Of a DNA stretch of 64,000 nucleotides, positions 57,253-64,000 are shown in pieces. The notes beneath the pieces were generated by a model, which had not been told where the DNA came from, searched no databases, and worked only from the letters and a program-made list of their open reading frames with translations. This DNA comes from Paracoccus methylarcula (GTDB taxonomy: Bacteria; Pseudomonadota; Alphaproteobacteria; Rhodobacterales; Rhodobacteraceae): contig NZ_PXNQ02000010.1 in the NCBI RefSeq assembly GCF_003007735.2, positions 1 through 64,000 of the forward strand, given 5' to 3'. Numbering within the stretch: position 1 is the stretch's first letter; every line of letters begins with the position of its first letter. The translations under genes and the position numbers were made by a program.

Positions 57253-58188
57253 ATGAGCTGGAACCCCGCACTCACCCCCGGCTGCCCCGACGAGATCGGC
57301 CCGGATGCCATCGAGACCCTGATCATTCCCCGCGCCCGCGATCTCGGCGATTTCGAGGTCCGCCGCGCCCTGCCCGCGCCCAAGCGGCAGATGGTCGGCC
57401 CGTTCATCTTCTTCGACCAGGCCGGTCCTGCCGAGTTCCTGACCGGGCAGGGCGTCGATGTGCGCCCGCATCCGCATATCGGGCTGGGCACCGTCACCTA
57501 TCTCTATCGCGGAGATTTTCATCACCGCGACAGCGTCGGCAGCGATCAGGTGATCCGGCCCGGGGAACTGAACTGGATGGTCGCAGGCAAGGGGGTAACG
57601 CATTCCGAACGCACCTCGGCCGAGGCGCGGCAGGGACCGAACAGCCTGTTCGGCATCCAGACCTGGATCGCCCTGCCCGAAAGCCACGAGGACATGCCCG
57701 CGACATTCGAGCATCACGGCAAGCAGGCCCTTCCCGAGATCCGCGACCAGGGCATCGAGGCCCGCCTGATCCTTGGCCGCGCCTATGGCGAGACCGCGCC
57801 CGCAACGCTTTATTCCGACACATTCTACCTGGACGTGACGCTTGCGGCACGGGCCCGTTTCCCGCTGCCCACCGATCACGAGGATCGCGGGATCTACATC
57901 ACCGAGGGCTCGATCCGCATCGCCGGGCAGGAATACGAGGCCGGGCAGATGATGGTCTTCCGCCCCGGCGACCAGATCACCGTATCGGCCGGGGATCGCG
58001 GCGCACGGCTGATGGCGCTTGGCGGCGAGACGCTGAACGGACCTCGTTATATCTGGTGGAACTTCGTCGCCTCCTCGAGGGAGAAGATCGAAGAGGCGAA
58101 ACGCGAATGGCAGGCGCAGCAATGGGGGCAGGGGCTGTTCGACCTGCCGGTCGATGATCGGGAGGAATTCATTCCGCTGCCCGATTGA
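57253..58188 (+). CDS. Pirin-family protein
   Basis: A 311-residue bicupin of the pirin family, some members of which are quercetin 2,3-dioxygenases. The metal-binding cupin has HPHIGLGTVTYLYRG, then HHRDSVGSDQVIRPGELNWM and VTHSERTSAE. AAAGGAGG is just before the ATG. It is divergent from the dioxygenase-hydrolase fusion (168 bp apart), which suggests shared regulation and a role with aromatic or quinone compounds. Confidence 0.88.
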   Translation: MSWNPALTPGCPDEIGPDAIETLIIPRARDLGDFEVRRALPAPKRQMVGPFIFFDQAGPAEFLTGQGVDVRPHPHIGLGTVTYLYRGDFHHRDSVGSDQVIRPGELNWMVAGKGVTHSERTSAEARQGPNSLFGIQTWIALPESHEDMPATFEHHGKQALPEIRDQGIEARLILGRAYGETAPATLYSDTFYLDVTLAARARFPLPTDHEDRGIYITEGSIRIAGQEYEAGQMMVFRPGDQITVSAGDRGARLMALGGETLNGPRYIWWNFVASSREKIEEAKREWQAQQWGQGLFDLPVDDREEFIPLPD

Positions 58189-58214
58189 GCACCCGGCGAC
58201 ACCGATCAGCAAAT

Positions 58215-58251
58215 CCGAAGCCGCCGACCCATTTCATCGCGGCGGCTTCGG
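58215..58251 (+). terminator. 12-bp perfect hairpin after pirin gene
   Basis: CCGAAGCCGCCG (58215-58226) and CGGCGGCTTCGG (58240-58251) pair perfectly over 12 bp with a 13-nt loop. No T-tract follows. It lies between the pirin and DUF924 genes and probably ends or attenuates transcription. Confidence 0.5.
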
Positions 58252-58281
58252 GATCTCCACGCATCACGTAAAGGACATGAC

Positions 58282-58827
58282 ATGACCGTCAAGACCCCGC
58301 AGGACATCCGCGATTTCTGGTTTTCGGCTGACATGCAGCCCTATTGGTTCAAGAAAGCCGAAGAGATCGACCGCCAGATCATCCAGCTTTTCGGCGCCAC
58401 ATACGAGGCCGCCCATGCCGGCCGGCTGGATCACTGGGGCGGCAACGCGCAGGACGCGCTTTCGCTGGTGATCGCGCTGGACCAGTTCCCGCGCAACATG
58501 TTCCGCGGCTCGCCCCGGTCCTTCGAAAGCAACGATCTCGCGCTGACCCATGCCCGCGCCGCGCTGGATCGCGGCTTTGATCAGGAACAGGACGAGACCA
58601 CGAGGCAATTCTTCTACCTGCCTTTCATGCATAGCGAGGATCTCGCCGACCAGGAACACTCGGTGAAACTCTACGAAGCCCTTGGCAACGCCCATTCCCT
58701 GCATTTCGCCCGCGACCATCGCGACATCATAGCCCGCTTCGGCCGCTTTCCGCATCGCAACGCGGTGCTGGGCCGCGAGTCCACGGCGGAAGAGGTCGAA
58801 TTCCTGGAAACCCATGCGGGCTTCTGA
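58282..58827 (+). CDS. DUF924-family protein
   Basis: A 181-residue cytoplasmic protein of the DUF924 family, with DIRDFWFSADMQPYWFKKAE, ALSLVIALDQFPRNMFRG and RQFFYLPFMHSEDLADQEHS, then RFGRFPHRNAVLGRESTAEE. The fold is TPR-like and no activity is known. Tandem to pirin after a hairpin. Followed by repeat copy 5. Confidence 0.85.
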   Translation: MTVKTPQDIRDFWFSADMQPYWFKKAEEIDRQIIQLFGATYEAAHAGRLDHWGGNAQDALSLVIALDQFPRNMFRGSPRSFESNDLALTHARAALDRGFDQEQDETTRQFFYLPFMHSEDLADQEHSVKLYEALGNAHSLHFARDHRDIIARFGRFPHRNAVLGRESTAEEVEFLETHAGF

Positions 58828-58881
58828 CGATGGCGCCCGCCGCCTCCCCGGGAACCCGGTCTGCAAGACGGGCAAAATCCG

Positions 58882-58936
58882 CCTTCTTCTTCATGCAAAT
58901 ATCCCGGGGGTTCGGGGGCTGGCCCCCGGTCCCGAA
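58882..58936 (+). repeat. Interspersed terminator-associated repeat, copy 5
   Basis: The plus strand reads CCTTCTTCTTCATGCAAATA then TCCCGGGGG and a GGGGGCTGGCCCCC hairpin. It starts 55 bp after the DUF924 stop. This is the only copy between two same-strand genes. Confidence 0.75.
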
Positions 58937-58972
58937 ACTTCCTAGTCTCGCATCCGCGCGACCATAGGAGAG

Positions 58973-60009
58973 ATGATGACCGCCCTGCCTTGCTTTTACG
59001 CCCCCGAGACCGAGGCCCATGATCCGCGTTTCTGGATGCTGCGTGGCGTGCCCACTGCGAACAAGGAATTGCCCGAACGCGCCCGTCGCCTGCTGGCCGG
59101 ACTGTCCGGGCTGGGGCTGACGACCGTGAACCCGCCCGAAACCGACCGCGCGGCGATGCGGGCGATCCATACCCCGGAATATCTGCAATTCCTGGAAAGC
59201 TGCTGGGAGGAATGGCAGGCCTTCCCCGGCGCGGGCGCGAGGTGGTCGCCAACCTGCATCCGCAAAAGGCCACGCAAAGCTACCCCAAGGGCATTGTCGG
59301 CCGTGCGGGATGGCATATGGCCGATACCGCCTGCCCGGTCGGGCGCGACACCTACAGGGCGGCGTTGCGCGGGGTTGATACGGCCCTGGCGGCGGCGGGA
59401 ACGGTCATGGGCGGCGAAAGGGCGGCCTATGCGCTATGCCGGCCAGCGGGGCATCACGCCGATGCGGATACCGCGGCAGGGCATTGCTTCCTCAACAATT
59501 CCGCCATCGCGGCGCAGGCCCTGCGCGCGCGTCACGAACGCGTCGCGATCCTGGATATCGATGTGCATCACGGCAATGGCACGCAAGAGATTTTCTATGA
59601 ACGCCCTGACGTGCTGACCGTCTCGATCCATGCCTCGCCCGAGTCCTTCTACCCTTTCTATGTCGGTTACGCGCATGAGACCGGGCGCGGCGCGGGTGAA
59701 GGCTTCAACCTGAACATAGCATTGCCACAGGGGCAGGGGGACGAGGAATGGCTGGCCGCCATCGCCACCGCGCTGGAGCGGGTCCGCGAATTCGATCCCG
59801 GCGCGCTGGTGCTGGCCCTTGGACTGGACGCGCATGAGAACGACCCGCTGAAGGGGCTGTCGGTCACCACCGAATGTTTCGGGCGCGCGGCGGCGCTGAT
59901 CGCCGGGGCGGGCCTGCCCACCGTGATGGTGCAGGAGGGCGGTTATCTCTCGGACGACCTGACCCGTAACATCCATGCCTTCCTGGGCGGCTGGATGGAT
60001 GCCGCCTGA
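58973..60009 (+). CDS. Histone deacetylase/acetylpolyamine amidohydrolase family protein (frameshifted)
   Basis: A ~345-residue zinc deacetylase of the bacterial class II HDAC/APAH family. It begins TALPCFYAPETEAHDPRFWM. Zinc and catalytic segments are RPAGHHADADTAAGHCFLNN, ILDIDVHHGNGTQE and LALGLDAHENDPLKG. The frame breaks near 59230: QAFPGAG should continue as a residue then EVVANLHPQKATQS, needing one base restored. A second ATG follows the first by one codon. Likely substrates are acetylated polyamines or small amides. Confidence 0.85.
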
Positions 60010-60031
60010 TCCATTGCACGAGGGATTCACG

Positions 60032-60388
60032 ATGAAGACATTTCTTGCCAGCGCGGCGTTCTCGCTGATCGCCTTTCCCCTATCCGCAGAACCCATGTTG
60101 TCGATCCCGCTTCCCATCTCGGGAGAAAGCAACATCCTTCCGGTGGAATATGACTGCGGCGAGGGGGAAAGCCTCCGGGTGACTTATGTCAATGCGGGGG
60201 AGAACCAACTGGCGATCCTGCCCGTCGACGGGGTCGAGCGGGTCTTCGTGAACGTGATCGCGGCATCCGGCGCGCGCTACGTGGCGGGGGAATATGAATG
60301 GTGGAGCAAGGGCGACATGGCCAGCTTCACCGACCTGGCGGAGGATGGAAGCAGGCGGGAATGCCGGTCTGCGGGTCAGGGCGGGTAA
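60032..60388 (+). CDS. MliC-family lysozyme inhibitor
   Basis: A 118-residue exported protein. A signal peptide (TFLASAAFSLIAFPLSAE) is followed by a MliC-like domain with VEYDCGEGESLRVTYVNAGE, VNVIAASGARYVAGEYEWWS and KGDMASF, the SGxxY and WW-KG landmarks of inhibitors of c-type lysozyme. It should act in the periplasm against host lysozyme. GAGGGA lies a few bases before the ATG. Convergent with the VOC dioxygenase gene. Confidence 0.82.
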   Translation: MKTFLASAAFSLIAFPLSAEPMLSIPLPISGESNILPVEYDCGEGESLRVTYVNAGENQLAILPVDGVERVFVNVIAASGARYVAGEYEWWSKGDMASFTDLAEDGSRRECRSAGQGG

Positions 60389-60448
60389 GGGGCTCCGCCC
60401 CGCCGCGCGTGCCGCGCGACTCCCCGGGATATTTGGATGAAGAAGAAG
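60389..60448 (-). repeat. Interspersed terminator-associated repeat, copy 6 (short subtype)
   Basis: The minus strand reads GCTTCTTCTTCATCCAAATA then TCCCGGGG, followed by CGCGCG inverted repeats and a GGGGCTCCGCCCC-type hairpin. It is only 15 bp past the VOC gene stop and nearly matches copy 3 base for base. Confidence 0.78.
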
Positions 60449-60462
60449 CGCCCGGGGGCGGC

Positions 60463-61224
60463 TCAGACCATCCTGAACAGCGTGCCCCAGGGGTCGGTGA
60501 CGGTCTCGCCCGCCCGCTCGGGATCGTTCACCACCAGTTCAGTCAGCCCGGTCATCTTCGGATCGCGCGGTCCAGCGCCCCGGCTGTTCCAGACATTGCC
60601 CGCGAGGTGGTGGTGATAGCCGTTCCAGCCGTACCACACCCCTCCCGGTCCTTCGAAGGTCCGGGTCAGGCCCATGGTTTCGCGGAAGAACTCATCCGCC
60701 GGGACGAGATCGCCCACCTGCAGATGCACATGGCCGACACGGCTGCCCGAGGGCGCGCCCCGCCATTCTCCGCTGCCCGAGGCCGTCAGGTCGTTCAGGT
60801 CCAGTCGCATGGTGAACATCTCGACCCGGTCGCCATTGCGCGTCCATTCGGATTCGGGCCGGTCCCGATAGATCTCGATCCCGTTACCCTCCGGATCGTC
60901 GAGATAGATCGCCTCGCTGACACCGTGATCCGAGGCGCCGGTCAGCCGCAGCCCGCTCTGGACGGCATGGCGAAGCCAGCGCCCCAGATCGGCCCGTTCG
61001 GGCAGCAGGAAGGCGGTGTGGAACAGTCCCGCCTGGCGCGGATCGCGTGGCGTGGCGGCGGGGTCGGCCCGCAGTTCCAGCAGCATCTCCTCGCCCGCGC
61101 CGAGGCGGCGGGTTTCACCGTCGCCACCAAGCGGGGCGAGGCCCAGTGCAGTCTCGTAGAATGCCGCCATGCCGGGCAGGTCCCGCACCGTCAAGGCGAC
61201 GTGGTTTATGGATTTTCCGGTCAT
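60463..61224 (-). CDS. VOC-family catechol 2,3-dioxygenase-like protein (CatE-like)
   Basis: A 253-residue type I extradiol dioxygenase with two VOC modules. Likely Fe ligands are the His in SINHVALTVRD, the His in RVGHVHLQVGD and the Glu in GNGIEIYRDRP or its counterpart in module two. The start at 61224 has GGAGG six bases upstream. It sits directly after a DoxX gene, the same order as Bacillus subtilis catD-catE, which degrades catechol. Probably ring-cleaves catechols. Confidence 0.83.
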   Translation of the reverse strand: MTGKSINHVALTVRDLPGMAAFYETALGLAPLGGDGETRRLGAGEEMLLELRADPAATPRDPRQAGLFHTAFLLPERADLGRWLRHAVQSGLRLTGASDHGVSEAIYLDDPEGNGIEIYRDRPESEWTRNGDRVEMFTMRLDLNDLTASGSGEWRGAPSGSRVGHVHLQVGDLVPADEFFRETMGLTRTFEGPGGVWYGWNGYHHHLAGNVWNSRGAGPRDPKMTGLTELVVNDPERAGETVTDPWGTLFRMV

Positions 61225-61240
61225 GGCAGCCTCCGTCATT

Positions 61241-61651
61241 TCAGTTCTGGCTGGCAGCGGCTGCGCCGCCGCCGATCAGCGCCTGCACGATCAGCGCGAT
61301 GGTCCAGAAGGCCGGATATTCCCATCCGCCGCCCTCATTGCTGAAGAAGAAGCCGCTTGCACCATGGCTGAAGATGATCGTGCCCAGCATCACCGGCACC
61401 AGCGCCAGTGCGACCAGCCGCACCTGCCAGCCGATGATAAGGGCGATACCGCCAAGCAGTTCGGCCGCGATCACCAGATAGGCCAGTGCGCCCGGCAGGC
61501 CGATCGAGCCAAAGAACTGCGCCGTGCCGGCGGGGGTGAAGACAAAGATTTTCAGCCCGGCATGGGCCAGGAACAGCACGCCCATCGAGACCCGCAGGAT
61601 CAGCGCGGCCAGGTCGGGGGCGTGCAGTTTCTCATTCAAGGTGGTCAGCAT
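61241..61651 (-). CDS. DoxX-family membrane protein (CatD/MhqP-like)
   Basis: A 136-residue protein with four membrane helices (AALILRVSMGVLFLAHAGLK, LAYLVIAAELLGGIALIIGW, VALALVPVMLGTIIF and FWTIALIVQALIGGG). DoxX proteins of this type (CatD, MhqP) accompany thiol- and quinone-stress genes and may be quinone-linked oxidoreductases. It is coupled to the downstream VOC dioxygenase gene. Confidence 0.87.
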   Translation of the reverse strand: MLTTLNEKLHAPDLAALILRVSMGVLFLAHAGLKIFVFTPAGTAQFFGSIGLPGALAYLVIAAELLGGIALIIGWQVRLVALALVPVMLGTIIFSHGASGFFFSNEGGGWEYPAFWTIALIVQALIGGGAAAASQN

Positions 61652-61745
61652 ATGTCGGTCCTTTCACATAGCCTCGCTTGTGGTCATGGACGGAATATGC
61701 GTCTTTTCCATACGGATGATAATCGGTGCAAATGGAAGATGATTT

Positions 61746-61760
61746 ATTCCAAATTGGAAT
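61746..61760 (-). promoter_or_regulatory. Inverted repeat upstream of doxX
   Basis: ATTCCAA and TTGGAAT are perfect 7-bp arms around one central base. The site overlaps the LysR stop and lies ~95 bp upstream of the DoxX start. A second imperfect pair (TTCCAT near 61706 and ATGGAA near 61733) follows. It is a reasonable LysR-regulator operator for doxX-VOC; inferred only. Confidence 0.45.
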
Positions 61761-62662
61761 CAATTGCTCCAGTCATGGTCGGGACCCCAACGCTCGCGCA
61801 GGAAGTCCAGCAAGAGCCGCAAACGCGAGGGCATATGGCGGCCCGAGGGTGTCAGCGCGTAGACCCCGGATTCCCCGTCGCGATATTCCGCCAATATCTC
61901 GATCAACCGCCTGGCGCGGACAGCGGGGGCGGCGATGAAATCCGGCACGCGGGTAATGCCCAGCCCGGCCTCGGCTGCGATGACGCAGGCCTCGGCATTG
62001 CCAAAGCGCAGCCGACCGGGCAGGTCCAGCAGAACCGGCTCGCCCTTGTCGCGGAAATTCCACGTGTCGGGGCGGGAGAAATTCAGGTCGGTCACGATGT
62101 CATGGCCTGCCAGATCGGCGGGGCGGCGTGGCACGCCCCGTGCCTTGAGATAGCCGAGCGCGGCGACAATCTTGACCCTTATGACTCCAAGCTTGCGGGC
62201 CTTGAGCGCGGAATCGGCAGGCTGGCCGATCCGGATCGCGGCATCGAAGCCATGTTCTGCCAGGCCCATGTAACTGTCGGTGAACTGCACTTCCAACCGG
62301 ACGGCCGGATGTTGCCGGGCGAAATCGGTCAGGGCAGGCATGAGTTGCACGGTGCCGAAGGTCAGCGGCGCGGTGATCCGCAGCAGTCCGCGCGGATTCT
62401 GGCCCGCATCCCGCAGGCTGTCGTCCAGATCGTCGAGCTGGTCGAGGATCGCGCTGATACGGGTGAAATAGGCCTCGCCCTCGGCGGTGGGGGAGATGGC
62501 GCGGGTGGTGCGGTTCAGAAGCCGCACCCCAAGATGGGCCTCCAGCCCCGAGACCAGCTTGGAGGCCTGCCCCGGAGAGGTGCCCAGATGTGCCGCCGCG
62601 GCCGAGAAGCCGCCGAGACGGACGACCTGCGCGAACATGCGGTCGGCGGCGAGACGGTCCAT
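61760..62662 (-). CDS. LysR-family transcriptional regulator
   Basis: A 300-residue regulator. The N-terminal winged helix reads MFAQVVRLGGFSAAAAHLGT, SPGQASKLVSGLEAHLGVRL and LNRTTRAISPTAEG. The effector domain (~90-295) includes FTDSYMGLAEHGFDAAIRIG. It overlaps the FMN reductase stop by 1 bp and precedes doxX, all on the same strand, so it probably controls this quinone/catechol gene set. Confidence 0.9.
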   Translation of the reverse strand: MDRLAADRMFAQVVRLGGFSAAAAHLGTSPGQASKLVSGLEAHLGVRLLNRTTRAISPTAEGEAYFTRISAILDQLDDLDDSLRDAGQNPRGLLRITAPLTFGTVQLMPALTDFARQHPAVRLEVQFTDSYMGLAEHGFDAAIRIGQPADSALKARKLGVIRVKIVAALGYLKARGVPRRPADLAGHDIVTDLNFSRPDTWNFRDKGEPVLLDLPGRLRFGNAEACVIAAEAGLGITRVPDFIAAPAVRARRLIEILAEYRDGESGVYALTPSGRHMPSRLRLLLDFLRERWGPDHDWSN

Positions 62663-63201
62663 TACAGGCTGGCGGCGAAGCCGGCGACGAAATCGGCGAG
62701 CTTCTGGCGGGTCTTGTCATCGGTCAGGTTGCCGTCCTGATCGCACAGATCGCCCGCGCGCGAGACCAGCAGGCGCCCCTCGTGCCATTGCCGCGTGCCA
62801 AGGGTGCGCAGCACGGGCAGCCAGTGGCTTTGCGAATGGGCGGTGCCGAAATTGCCGGGCGAGGCGCCGGTGACCGCGACCGGCTTGCCCTTGAAATTCT
62901 TGCCGCCATCGCCGCGCGACATCCAGTCGATGGCGTTCTTGAAGACACCGGGTATGCCGTTGTTGTATTCGGGCGTGACCAGCAACAGCCCGTCGGCCTC
63001 GGCCAGTTGCCGGTTCAGTTCCATCACCGAAGGCGGTATGCCCTGCGCGGCCTCTGCATCGCCATCGTAAAGCGGCACTTCGGCGATCGAGCCGATGCGG
63101 ATCTCGACGCCTTCGGGCGCGACATCTCGGGCGGCGCGAAGCAGGCCGGAATTGAACGAGGCGCGGCGCAGGCTGCCGCTGAGGCCAAGGATGACGGGCA
63201 T
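62662..63201 (-). CDS. NAD(P)H-dependent FMN reductase (azoreductase/quinone reductase-like)
   Basis: A 179-residue flavodoxin-fold reductase. The FMN phosphate loop is GLSGSLRRASFNSGLLRA and the flavin-binding segment is VTPEYNNGIPGVFKNAIDWM, followed by GKPVAVTGASPGNFGTA. Members reduce quinones, azo dyes or FMN. It sits between a ring-cleaving dioxygenase and LysR, playing the role of MhqN or AzoR in the Bacillus quinone-response set. Confidence 0.9.
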   Translation of the reverse strand: MPVILGLSGSLRRASFNSGLLRAARDVAPEGVEIRIGSIAEVPLYDGDAEAAQGIPPSVMELNRQLAEADGLLLVTPEYNNGIPGVFKNAIDWMSRGDGGKNFKGKPVAVTGASPGNFGTAHSQSHWLPVLRTLGTRQWHEGRLLVSRAGDLCDQDGNLTDDKTRQKLADFVAGFAASL

Positions 63202-63221
63202 GGATTCCTCCCTGTGATGGC

Positions 63222-63240
63222 CGGGGGCAGGGTGCCCCCG
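63222..63240 (-). terminator. Intergenic hairpin between VOC and FMN reductase genes
   Basis: CGGGGGCA and TGCCCCCG form a perfect 8-bp stem with a 3-nt loop. No T-tract follows. It may attenuate transcription or protect the upstream mRNA. Confidence 0.35.
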
Positions 63241-63252
63241 GGCGAGTTCGGT

Positions 63253-64000
63253 TCAGGCGAGGGGTTTCAGCCCCGCCTCGATCTGCGCGCGTTTCGGTTC
63301 GAGGAAGGGCGGCAGAGACAGCCCTTCTCCCATGGTTTCGCGCGGCTCGTCCACGTCGAATCCGGGTTCGTCCGTGGCGATCTCGAACAGATTGCCACCC
63401 GGTTCGCGGAAGTAAAGCGAGCGGAAGTAGTAACGCTCGACCTCGCCCGAATTCGGAACGCGGAAACCCGAGACGCGGCTGGTCCATTCCGTCAGCGCCT
63501 GCTTGTCGGGCACGCGGAAGGCGACATGGTGAACCGCGCCTGCCCCCTGACGCGCGACGGGCAGGCCGGGCTGGACCGCGACATGCAATTCGGCCGCCGC
63601 GCCGCCCTCGCCCATCTCGAAGACATGCACCTGCCCCTCGCCGTCGGGGCTGGGATAGTCGCGGCTCTTGCGCATGTTCATCACCTGCGTCAGCACCGCC
63701 TCGGTCGGGCCGAGATCGGGGACAGAGATGGTGATCGGGCCAAGACCGCGGATCTGGTGTTCCGCCGGGACGGGGCTTTTCTCCCATGCCACGGAATTGC
63801 CCTCGGGCGCGGCGACGAGGCGCAGGCGCTGGCCCTCCGGATCTTCGACATCGAGGCTGGGGCGGCCGTCAAGCGTGGTGATCTGGCCTACATCGACACC
63901 CCGGTCGCGCAAACGTCCGGCCCAGTAGTCGAGGCTGGCCTCGGCCACGCGCAGCCCGGTGCGGCTGATCGAATGCGTGCCCCGGCTTTCGCGAGCCACC
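63253..64000 (-). CDS. Ring-cleaving VOC dioxygenase, MhqO type (5' end outside window)
   Basis: About 248 C-terminal residues of a second MhqO-like protein. The first visible module ends with DVEDPEGQRLRLVAAPEGN. The second has VHHVAFRVPD and the metal Glu in GGNLFEIATDEPG, then FDVDEPRETMGEGLSLPPFL. Full-length members are ~310 residues, so ~60 are missing. The segment LYFREPGGNLFEIATDEPGF is also close to the fused protein at 55567-57084. First visible gene of the operon with the FMN reductase and LysR. Confidence 0.87.
   Translation of the reverse strand, partial: VARESRGTHSISRTGLRVAEASLDYWAGRLRDRGVDVGQITTLDGRPSLDVEDPEGQRLRLVAAPEGNSVAWEKSPVPAEHQIRGLGPITISVPDLGPTEAVLTQVMNMRKSRDYPSPDGEGQVHVFEMGEGGAAAELHVAVQPGLPVARQGAGAVHHVAFRVPDKQALTEWTSRVSGFRVPNSGEVERYYFRSLYFREPGGNLFEIATDEPGFDVDEPRETMGEGLSLPPFLEPKRAQIEAGLKPLA

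Noticed and set aside
57085..58212. N-terminal extension of the dioxygenase-hydrolase fusion by 376 residues
   Set aside because: The extension is antisense to the pirin gene and not protein-like. MTSGIHHVT is the normal N-terminus of the VOC family.
60389..60448. Interpretation of the six repeats as simple REP/BIME elements or as an IS end
   Set aside because: They are single, always oriented with the upstream gene, and carry a T-rich head. No transposase or target duplications are present, so a terminator-associated element fits better.

Overview
This is chromosomal DNA from an alphaproteobacterium, most likely a Paracoccus or a close relative in the Rhodobacteraceae. The evidence is the high G+C content, a membrane-anchored cytochrome c552 of the CycM type, a proteobacterial cbbF-cbbP pair, a DUF1523-type protein, and an alphaproteobacterial 4.5S RNA. 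No rRNA, CRISPR array, prophage or insertion sequence was seen. Most genes are ordinary metabolic and transport genes. The genus is an inference from gene content only.

Layout. 1-7 kb: the end of an OmpA-family gene, the Calvin-cycle pair cbbF-cbbP, the SRP RNA with a clear promoter, an SRPBCC protein, prephenate dehydratase and cytochrome c552. 7-16 kb: a yejABEF-type peptide importer, a glycosyltransferase overlapping it, cysS and a squalene/phytoene-synthase-like protein. 16-20 kb: a spermidine/putrescine-type ABC transporter without a binding protein. 20-25 kb: a coupled hydrolase-P450-MmcQ operon and a divergent ArsR-SRPBCC-membrane-YdeI operon with a readable promoter and inverted repeat. 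25-29.6 kb: tRNA-Pro, DUF192, a double cold-shock protein, pdxH, fabI and an M20 deacetylase. 29.7-36.3 kb: a six-gene block of unknown function (coiled-coil protein, unknown protein, AAA+ ATPase, unknown protein, small membrane protein, DUF1523 protein). This is the best candidate here for an undescribed system.

36-46.6 kb: a peptide ABC system with two tandem paralogous binding proteins, a divergent fused two-domain ATPase, an FAD oxidase and an M20 amidohydrolase. 46.8-51.3 kb: a YcaQ-type protein, aroQ, UDP-glucose dehydrogenase and an asparaginase with a C-terminal extension. 51.5-54.7 kb: an IorAB-type molybdenum hydroxylase with a two-haem cytochrome. 55-64 kb: a locus rich in quinone, catechol and electrophile defence families (VOC dioxygenase fused to an alpha/beta hydrolase, pirin, DoxX plus VOC dioxygenase, LysR, FMN reductase, second ring-cleaving VOC dioxygenase). 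It resembles the Bacillus catDE/mhqNOD quinone-response genes in content.

Two window-wide signals stand out. Eight otherwise well-conserved genes each carry one frameshift, nearly always an apparent one-base loss. This looks more like sequencing or consensus error than gene decay. In addition, six copies of a repeated element reading CTTCTTCTTCATnCAAATATCC lie just downstream of genes, always in the direction of the upstream gene. They look like a repeated, terminator-associated element.
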